From an uncultured Clostridia bacterium (GTDB taxonomy: Bacteria; Bacillota; Clostridia; Christensenellales; Pumilibacteraceae), in contig CANQCB010000016.1 in NCBI GenBank assembly GCA_947589145.1, positions 1 through 19,990 of the forward strand: DNA of 19,990 nt. Reading direction: 5' to 3'. The position numbers and the translations under genes were made by a program. Positions 15,110 through 19,990 of this stretch are shown one piece after another (the first letter of the stretch is position 1; each line of letters starts with the position of its first letter). The notes under the pieces are model-generated. The model saw only the letters and a list, made by a program, of their open reading frames with translations, made no database searches and was not told where the DNA came from.

Positions 15110-15125
15110 CATACTATGTAGTATG
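15110..15125 (+). promoter_or_regulatory. Perfect palindrome overlapping the murD start; possible -10 element
   Basis: CATACTA and TAGTATG form a perfect 7-bp inverted repeat around TG; the right arm includes the ATG at 15123. The left arm is also a good -10 match (CATACT, or the sigma-G form CATACTA) ending 7 bases before the ATG. A convincing -35 is not visible (ACATA at 15089 with a 16-base spacer is the nearest). Confidence 0.35.
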
Positions 15126-16364
15126 AAATTTGATTGCAACGTACTGATATTCGGCAGCGGAACGAGCGGACGAGGCGCGGCGAAAGTACTTGACAAATTG
15201 GGGGCGAACGTAACCGTCATCGACAGCAAAACTTTGCCCGACGACATAGCGGAATATGATCTTTTTGTCGTCAGTCCGGGCATATATCATACGCACCCGA
15301 TATATCGATACGCGACGTTGCACGACGTGCCGATAATCGGAGAAATAGGTTTGGGCGCAATGCTGAACCAAAAACCCGTCATAGCCGTAACGGGGACAAA
15401 CGGTAAAACGACGACCGTGGAAATGTTGGGGAAGATTTACGAAGCGGCAGGCGTCAATGCCGCAGTTTGCGGCAATATCGGGAAGTCGTTCGCCGAAAAA
15501 GCAGAGGAGGGCGGATACGACAGAGTTATACTCGAACTTTCGAGTTTTCAACTTCTCCAAGCCTCGCCGTTGAAAGTACATATTGCGGTAATAACAAATC
15601 TGGCGGAGGATCATTTGGATTATCATGGCAGTATGCTGGAATACCGTCACGCAAAACTCCGCATATCCGACGGACAAACCGCCGATGATTATCTGCTCAT
15701 ACCGCCCGATTTGAATATTATAGGACTGCACAGTAATCCTACGATAAAAGTTTACGGGCATGATTTTTACGTGAAAGACGGTGAGATTTTTCTCGAAGAT
15801 AAATTTCTCATGCATACGGACGAACTCAAAGTAAAGGGAGAACATAACATACAAAACGCGCTGAATGCGGCTTATACGGCGTATCTCGACGGGGTGGAAT
15901 TGCCATTTATTAAAAACGGACTTTGCGGCTTCGACGTTTCCGCTCACCGCATAAGTACGGTCGGCGAATTTAACGGTACGGCGTTTTATAACGATTCCAA
16001 GGGCACGAATATTTCGGCAACGCTTGCCGCCGTCGAGTGTATGCGCGGAAAAGTTGCGCTCATAGCGGGCGGAAGCGATAAGGGATATGAATATGACGTG
16101 CTTTTCTTGGGGATCAAAGATAAAGTAGCGGTAGTTTATCTCACGGGCGATAACGTCGGCGGAATGATTGCGGCGGCAAAAAGAACGGGTTACGAGAGGA
16201 TAATCGAATGCGCCGATCTCGGCGAAGCGGTGCGCCGCGCCGCGGCAGGCGGATATGACAGCGTGCTTTTTTCTCCTGCTTCGGCAAGTTTCGACAGATA
16301 TAAAAATTACGCAGAACGAGGTGAGGCGTTTGAACGCGAAGTCAGAAAGTTATTCGCGGACTGA
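15123..16364 (+). CDS. murD: UDP-MurNAc-L-alanine:D-glutamate ligase MurD
   Basis: This 413-residue cytoplasmic Mur ligase adds D-glutamate to UDP-MurNAc-L-Ala. The N-terminal Rossmann segment reads VLIFGSGTSGRGAAKVLDKLG, and the ATP loop AVTGTNGKTTTVEML begins at residue 88. LELSSFQL, ITNLAEDHLDYHGSM, the second-domain HNIQNALNAAY and the C-terminal YNDSKGTNISAT and LIAGGSDKG are all standard MurD motifs. The ATG at 15123 was chosen because family members start just before the VLIFG strand; an in-frame TTG at 15078 would add 15 residues and overlap mraY. Neither has a ribosome-binding site. The 3' end overlaps ftsW by 35 bases. Confidence 0.95.
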   Translation: MKFDCNVLIFGSGTSGRGAAKVLDKLGANVTVIDSKTLPDDIAEYDLFVVSPGIYHTHPIYRYATLHDVPIIGEIGLGAMLNQKPVIAVTGTNGKTTTVEMLGKIYEAAGVNAAVCGNIGKSFAEKAEEGGYDRVILELSSFQLLQASPLKVHIAVITNLAEDHLDYHGSMLEYRHAKLRISDGQTADDYLLIPPDLNIIGLHSNPTIKVYGHDFYVKDGEIFLEDKFLMHTDELKVKGEHNIQNALNAAYTAYLDGVELPFIKNGLCGFDVSAHRISTVGEFNGTAFYNDSKGTNISATLAAVECMRGKVALIAGGSDKGYEYDVLFLGIKDKVAVVYLTGDNVGGMIAAAKRTGYERIIECADLGEAVRRAAAGGYDSVLFSPASASFDRYKNYAERGEAFEREVRKLFAD

Positions 16365-17472
16365 TCGCTCCGCTTATTTTGACCTGCCGCTCACTGTTGT
16401 CACCGTATGTCTTTTGGCGTTCGGCGTTTTAATGGTATATTCCGCGTCGATGTACAACGCCGAAATAAACTACGGCAACGAATACTTTTTCATGTATAAG
16501 CAACTTTTCGGCGTGATAATGGGCTTGATTTCCATGTTCGGAATGACGGCGCTCGACTATCACAAGTTGGGCAAGGCGCGTTTCGTCATAATCGGAATAA
16601 GCATTATCTTGCTCGTCCTCGTTTTAATACCCGGAGTCGGTGTGGAAAATTACGGCGCTCGGCGTTGGCTTAATCTCGGCTTTATAACTTTGCAGTCGAG
16701 CGAGGTCGCGAAAGTAGGTTATGTAATATTCGCGGCGGCGTATATGTCGAAGAATTACAAAAAAATGACGACGGTCAAAGGATTACTGCCTTTGATCGCC
16801 GTCGGCGGTTTGATATGTTTTCTTATCATGCTCGAACCGAATATGTCGGTCACCATGTGCGTCGCTCTTTTAATGCTGACGTTGCTTTTGATCGGCGGCG
16901 CACGCTTAAAGCACCTGATTTTTATAATAATTCCGCTCGCCGCGCTCGTGATCGTACTGATAATAATCGAGCCGTATCGCCTTGCGCGACTGTTCGCTTT
17001 TCTCGACCCGTGGGCTTCGCCGCTCGAAGAGGGATATCAGTTGATTCAATCTTTCTATGCACTCGGAAGCGGCGGATTTTTCGGAGTAGGACTATTTAAT
17101 TCCCGTCAGAAATATCTGTTTCTGCCGTTTTCCGAAAGCGACTTTATCTTCTCGGTAATAGGCGAGGAGTTCGGGCTTATCGGGTGTGCGATAATCATTC
17201 TTGCGTTCTGCTTCATGATATATCGTTTGATTAAAATCGCACAAAACGCGGCAGATCGCTTTGGTTGCTATCTCAGCGCGGGAATGGCGGCTCTGATCGG
17301 CGTGCAAGTATTGATCAATATAGCGGTAGTAACGGGGAGCATTCCTCCGACGGGTATACCGCTGCCGTTTATCAGTGCCGGTTCGAGCTCACTTATCGTT
17401 TTTTGCGGAGGTATCGGTATGTGCCAGTCCGTCAGTCTCCGAAGTCACGCCTCTATCCGCGCTCTGCTGTGA
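16330..17472 (+). CDS. ftsW: Septal peptidoglycan polymerase FtsW (SEDS family)
   Basis: This 380-residue SEDS glycosyltransferase polymerises lipid II at the septum together with the class B PBP at 10730. About ten transmembrane helices are visible. Conserved features include GVLMVYSAS in the first helix, GARRWL, SEVAKVGYVIFAAAY, LEPNMSV, the large loop with DPW (FLDPWASPLEEGYQLIQS), ALGSGGFFGVGLFNS, and the C-terminal TGIPLPFISAGSSS. SpoVE, the sporulation paralogue, has the same motifs, so the label FtsW/SpoVE is partly arbitrary. The TTG at 16330 is preferred because GAGGTG lies 6 bases upstream; the frame stays open further upstream inside murD. The last 84 bases run antisense to the end of thiT. 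No terminator is visible downstream. Confidence 0.93.
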   Translation: MNAKSESYSRTDRSAYFDLPLTVVTVCLLAFGVLMVYSASMYNAEINYGNEYFFMYKQLFGVIMGLISMFGMTALDYHKLGKARFVIIGISIILLVLVLIPGVGVENYGARRWLNLGFITLQSSEVAKVGYVIFAAAYMSKNYKKMTTVKGLLPLIAVGGLICFLIMLEPNMSVTMCVALLMLTLLLIGGARLKHLIFIIIPLAALVIVLIIIEPYRLARLFAFLDPWASPLEEGYQLIQSFYALGSGGFFGVGLFNSRQKYLFLPFSESDFIFSVIGEEFGLIGCAIIILAFCFMIYRLIKIAQNAADRFGCYLSAGMAALIGVQVLINIAVVTGSIPPTGIPLPFISAGSSSLIVFCGGIGMCQSVSLRSHASIRALL

Positions 17473-18690
17473 AAGGGAAACGTCAAAAGGCGTCTCGTCG
17501 TTTTGCCATGACCGTTTGACCGCGAGATCGGACTTAACGGGGCGGTTGTATTGCGAAATCAACTTGATAAAGCTCTTGGACGAGAACAAAAGTACACCCG
17601 CGGCGATAGTAATAAGCATATCCACAAAAACGAACGAATTGTACGACAAGCTGTAAACCAATGCGTTTCCCCCTCCCGCGTATGCCTGGAATGCAAACAC
17701 ACCCGAAAGAACGTGCGTAACGAAACGGATCGAGCAGGCAACTATTGCGCCGAGTGCGAATTTGATTTGAGGTACTTTATCGAGTGGACGCACTTTGGCA
17801 AATATCCCCGCAATGCCGATAAACGCAAACGCAATGGGGTAGTCGAGCAAGAATTGCGCGGGGTGAATTATGAACGGATCTTGCAGCGCTTGCAATAAGC
17901 CGTAAAGTAAACCCACGAACAAGCCTTTTCTTATTCCGAACATATAAGAGAAAACCATAAGCGGCAACAACGACGCCAAAGTTACCGATCCGCCTTGCGG
18001 CATTTCGAATAATTTTATATAAGACAAAGCGAAACTTAACGCGACGCAAACGGAGGCATAAGCAATTGTCTTGGTATCGAAACCTTTTTTGTCGCCTCTT
18101 CCGAAGAATATGCCGATCAAAACGGCAATGACGATCAATATGCCCATGCTGAGATATAAGCCGAGATTGCTCACCGAGGCGTCATCGGAATTAAAATATC
18201 CGTCGTTCGCGATATGTGCGGAGTAATACATTCCGATAAGCGCAGCCGCGACGACTACCGCAGCGAGAATCAGCACGCCGAAAATATATCCCGCGATTTT
18301 GAATGCGTTGCGTTTGAATTTATATATCAGACTCAGTGTGACGACTCCGATCAAAATCATCCCGCAGACAATCACAAGAGGGAAAAGTATATGCGATATC
18401 AGGTCGTTTCTGCTAAGAGCGTATTTATCTGCGTATGACTCGCTGTATTTTTTTGCAATTTCCAACGAAAGCATAACGACGCCGAGAGTTGCCGCATAAG
18501 CGATCGCTCCGATCCCTGCGAATTTGACATACTTGACGAATACCTTTCTCGCCGCAAAGAAAATCACTATTCCTGCAATAAGCAGAGCGGCAACCACTCC
18601 CACCGTAAGCCACTTCGCAATCGGCTCTGCGACGTCAATGGCGTATACGGGTTCTTTCGATCCTTCCAAAATAACGGATATGTCCGACAT
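17389..18690 (-). CDS. thiT: Thiamine transporter ThiT (ECF S-component) with N-terminal membrane extension
   Basis: This is a 433-residue membrane protein. Residues about 205-395 match ThiT, the thiamine-binding S-component of an energy-coupling-factor transporter. Recognisable parts are YASVCVALSFALSYIKLFEM, PQGGSVTLASLLPL, FGIRKGLFVGLLYG and DPFIIHPAQFLLDYPIAF. ThiT is normally about 190-200 residues; here about 200 extra residues precede it, with five predicted membrane helices (near 27-47, 55-77, 99-123, 131-155, 176-197) of unknown function. A polar C-terminal tail overlaps the ftsW end. The ATG at 18690 has AAGGAG 7 bases upstream; an ATG at 18792 lies inside the riboswitch and is rejected. 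Expression is controlled by the upstream TPP riboswitch and terminator. The ECF energising module is not in this window. Confidence 0.9.
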   Translation of the reverse strand: MSDISVILEGSKEPVYAIDVAEPIAKWLTVGVVAALLIAGIVIFFAARKVFVKYVKFAGIGAIAYAATLGVVMLSLEIAKKYSESYADKYALSRNDLISHILFPLVIVCGMILIGVVTLSLIYKFKRNAFKIAGYIFGVLILAAVVVAAALIGMYYSAHIANDGYFNSDDASVSNLGLYLSMGILIVIAVLIGIFFGRGDKKGFDTKTIAYASVCVALSFALSYIKLFEMPQGGSVTLASLLPLMVFSYMFGIRKGLFVGLLYGLLQALQDPFIIHPAQFLLDYPIAFAFIGIAGIFAKVRPLDKVPQIKFALGAIVACSIRFVTHVLSGVFAFQAYAGGGNALVYSLSYNSFVFVDMLITIAAGVLLFSSKSFIKLISQYNRPVKSDLAVKRSWQNDETPFDVSLSQQSADRGVTSETDGLAHTDTSAKNDK

Positions 18691-18705
18691 AACCGAACTC
18701 CTTCG

Positions 18706-18739
18706 GGAAAAACAAAAGACCGTTCGAAAGGGAACGGTC
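18706..18739 (-). terminator. Riboswitch-controlled intrinsic terminator of thiT
   Basis: On the minus strand GACCGTTC pairs perfectly with GAACGGTC around a 6-base loop, followed by CTTTTGTTTTT. It lies between the TPP aptamer and the thiT ribosome-binding site, as expected for transcription-terminating TPP riboswitches. Confidence 0.88.
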
Positions 18740-18762
18740 CGATTGCATGCAAAATTTACAAT

Positions 18763-18860
18763 CATGCTTTCCCTACGCGGGTACTGACCCACAGGTTCAA
18801 AGGGACTCTTACCAAGCGGTAAATTCTCAGCCGCGCATTTACGGCGCCCCTAAGCTCCCT
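18763..18860 (-). ncRNA. TPP riboswitch (THI element)
   Basis: On the minus strand, the conserved TPP aptamer blocks appear in order: GGGAGC and GGGGCGCC at the 5' side, GGCTGAGA, CCCTTTGAACCTG, GGGTCAGTACCC, then GCGTAGGGAA at the 3' side, closing with a short GCTT/AAGC helix. TPP binding is expected to favour the downstream terminator and switch thiT off. The exact 5' edge is uncertain by a few bases and lies close to the predicted transcript start. Confidence 0.96.
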
Positions 18861-18861
18861 T

Positions 18862-18890
18862 ATTGTAAAACAAACGAATTCGCATGTCAA
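18862..18890 (-). promoter_or_regulatory. Sigma-A promoter of the thiT riboswitch transcript
   Basis: On the minus strand, TTGACA (18890-18885), a 17-base spacer, and TACAAT (18867-18862). The predicted start near 18855-18857 is at the first bases of the riboswitch. Confidence 0.8.
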
Positions 18891-18901
18891 ACGTTTTGCC
18901 C

Positions 18902-18930
18902 TTGACAACGAAAAAATATATCGCTATACT
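18902..18930 (+). promoter_or_regulatory. Sigma-A promoter of thiN
   Basis: TTGACA (18902-18907), a 17-base spacer, and TATACT (18925-18930). The -10 ends 6 bases before the ATG at 18937, so the predicted transcript start is the start codon. Its -35 lies 11 bases from the thiT -35 on the opposite strand. Confidence 0.8.
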
Positions 18931-18936
18931 GAAAAT

Positions 18937-19563
18937 ATGAAAAATTACGGCGCAGACAGTGAAAATAAAGGTATATGTTATCTCGTCGCGGCAGGGGAAA
19001 GCGTACCGCTCGATTTTGTTCCGAACGATAGCGATTTGGTGATTGCCGTAGACGGCGGGTTAAAATATTTGCAACGCGCAAAAATAACGCCGAATATAGT
19101 TTTGGGCGACTTCGACTCTTTCGGCTATGTGCCCGATGAACCGAGCGCGTTTCGGCTTGATCCTGTTAAAGACGAGACCGACGCTTTCGCCGCCGCGGCG
19201 GAGGGACTTAAAAGAGGGTATCGCAACTTCGTGATATATTGCGCTCTCGGCGGGAGACTTTCGCACACGCTCGCAAATATCCACACCCTGTCATACCTGC
19301 ATAATAACGGCGCGAAGGCAAAGATAATCGGCGAGGGAACGGAGCTGTTTATAATCGGCAAGAGCGCGCAAGTCGCGGCGGGCGGATATATGTCATTGAT
19401 ACCGATCGGCGGCGCGGCAGAGGTGATGATCGAGAATTGCAAATACAGCGGCACGTTTAAGCTGACTACGCGCGACAGTCTCGGCGTCAGCAATGAGCCG
19501 CTTGACGGGGCAAAGGTCACGGTGATAAGCGGCGAAGTGCTCGTAATTATCGAGAGAAAATAA
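18937..19563 (+). CDS. thiN: Thiamine pyrophosphokinase ThiN
   Basis: This 208-residue cytosolic enzyme transfers pyrophosphate from ATP to thiamine, giving TPP. The family motifs are AVDGGLKYL (37-45), NIVLGDFDS (53-61), PVKDETDAFAA (76-86) and ALGGRLSHTLANI (about 101-113). The beta-rich C-terminal thiamine-binding domain contains MSLIPIGGAAEV and TTRDSLGVSNE. It is divergent from thiT, so importer and kinase sit together, forming a salvage route from external thiamine. Unlike thiT, it has no riboswitch and no ribosome-binding site; its promoter predicts a transcript starting at the ATG. Confidence 0.95.
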   Translation: MKNYGADSENKGICYLVAAGESVPLDFVPNDSDLVIAVDGGLKYLQRAKITPNIVLGDFDSFGYVPDEPSAFRLDPVKDETDAFAAAAEGLKRGYRNFVIYCALGGRLSHTLANIHTLSYLHNNGAKAKIIGEGTELFIIGKSAQVAAGGYMSLIPIGGAAEVMIENCKYSGTFKLTTRDSLGVSNEPLDGAKVTVISGEVLVIIERK

Positions 19564-19564
19564 T

Positions 19565-19620
19565 ACGTGAAAAAAGTGCAAAGAAAAAGCGGCGCGAATC
19601 AAATCGCGCCGCTTTCACGT
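19565..19620. terminator. Intrinsic terminator between thiN and serA, with nested outer arms
   Basis: AAAGCGGCGCGA pairs perfectly with TCGCGCCGCTTT (12 bp, 6-base loop, 19586-19615). The minus strand carries a following CTTTTTCTTTG tract, good for serA; the plus strand has only a short T run. An outer pair, ACGTGAAA (19565-19572) and TTTCACGT (19613-19620), overlaps the inner stem and could form a competing closure. Confidence 0.85.
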
Positions 19621-19631
19621 TCAAAGATTTG

Positions 19632-19990
19632 TCAGATAACTCTGCATCTGATTATGCCGTCCAATGCTGTAAGTGAGCCGACGAGGTCGTCGGTAACGGG
19701 CTCCGTCGTATCGATAATCGCATAGGCAAAGTCGCCTCTCGACTGGCTGACGAAGTTCTCGATATTGATATTCTCTTCGTGGATCGCGTCGGTGATCTTT
19801 GCAAGCACGCCCTTTTCGTTTTTGTGAATAACGGTAACGCGGCTTGCGCCCTGTCTTACGGCGTTGCAAGCGGGGAAGTTTACCGAATTGGTAATATTGC
19901 CGTTTTCGAGGAAGTCTTTAAGTTCTGCCACAGCCATAACCGCGCAGTTGTCCTCCGCTTCGGGAGTCGACGCGCCGAGGTGGAGGACAA
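19632..19990 (-). CDS. serA: D-3-phosphoglycerate dehydrogenase SerA, C-terminal part (5' end outside window)
   Basis: The minus-strand frame is open to the window edge, so the gene starts beyond it; about 118 residues are seen. The segment begins in the catalytic domain with HLGASTPEAEDNCA, the conserved active-site region near the PGDH catalytic histidine, followed by ELKDFLENGNITNSVNFP. A C-terminal ACT domain (ASRVTVIHKNEKGVLAKITDAI to the end) follows the catalytic part directly, without the extra ASB domain of longer forms. SerA oxidises 3-phosphoglycerate to phosphohydroxypyruvate, the first step of serine synthesis, and the ACT domain usually binds serine for feedback control. An ATG at 19937 is internal and not the real start. 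Confidence 0.94.
   Translation of the reverse strand, partial: VLHLGASTPEAEDNCAVMAVAELKDFLENGNITNSVNFPACNAVRQGASRVTVIHKNEKGVLAKITDAIHEENINIENFVSQSRGDFAYAIIDTTEPVTDDLVGSLTALDGIIRCRVI

Noticed and set aside
15078..15122. TTG start giving MurD 15 more residues
   Set aside because: It overlaps the mraY end, adds residues not typical of MurD, and has no ribosome-binding site.
15114..15947. 277-codon minus-strand open frame inside murD
   Set aside because: Shadow of murD, whose motifs are fully conserved on the plus strand.
16255..16329. Longer FtsW N-terminus from the ATG at 16255
   Set aside because: No ribosome-binding site there; the extra residues overlap murD and are unlike FtsW, while the TTG at 16330 has GAGGTG at 6 bases.
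18691..18792. Upstream ATG at 18792 extending thiT by 34 residues
   Set aside because: It lies within the TPP aptamer and terminator; the ATG at 18690 has a good ribosome-binding site.

Overview
The window looks like chromosomal DNA from an endospore-forming, Gram-positive member of the Clostridia, probably an uncultured lineage. The signs are a SpoVT-type AbrB regulator, an MraZ-headed division and cell-wall (dcw) cluster, a meso-diaminopimelate-type MurE (DNPR motif), a ThiT transporter under a TPP riboswitch, DUF1934 and an InlB-repeat surface protein. No tRNA, rRNA, CRISPR array or insertion sequence was seen.

Layout. (1) 1-1250 is an accessory remnant: the C-terminal part of a probable site-specific DNA methyltransferase, an unknown 114-residue protein, and a short gene fragment broken across two frames. 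(2) 1268-1744 holds a lone flavin-binding (NimA/PNPOx-like) gene. (3) 1806-5104 is a two-gene unit, an 863-residue InlB-repeat surface protein overlapping a DEDDh exonuclease, closed by a two-way terminator shared with (4) a minus-strand DUF1934 gene. (5) Divergent from that is spoVT, preceded by a sigma-G-like promoter. (6) Then come secG and rnr, each followed by an intrinsic terminator. (7) 8617-17472 is the dcw cluster: mraZ-rsmH-ftsL-ftsI/spoVD, an internal promoter, then murE-mraY-murD-ftsW. It lacks murF, murG, murB, ftsQ, ftsA and ftsZ. (8) 17389-19563 is a thiamine-salvage pair: thiT (minus strand, TPP riboswitch plus terminator) and divergent thiN (thiamine pyrophosphokinase). (9) The right edge carries the C-terminal end of serA on the minus strand.

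How the genes work together. The dcw genes make UDP-MurNAc-tripeptide (MurD, MurE) and lipid I (MraY), and supply the septal transglycosylase/transpeptidase pair (FtsW with FtsI) and FtsL; MraZ is the likely self-regulator. ThiT imports thiamine and ThiN converts it to TPP, which closes the riboswitch loop on thiT.

The most striking pattern is in translation starts. DUF1934, spoVT, thiN, the flavin-binding gene and perhaps murD have no Shine-Dalgarno sequence and carry a -10-like hexamer ending exactly 6 (murD 7) bases before the ATG, which places the predicted transcript start on the start codon. secG, mraZ, ftsL, ftsI, murE and thiT have ordinary ribosome-binding sites. This suggests that leaderless and SD-led translation coexist in this organism.
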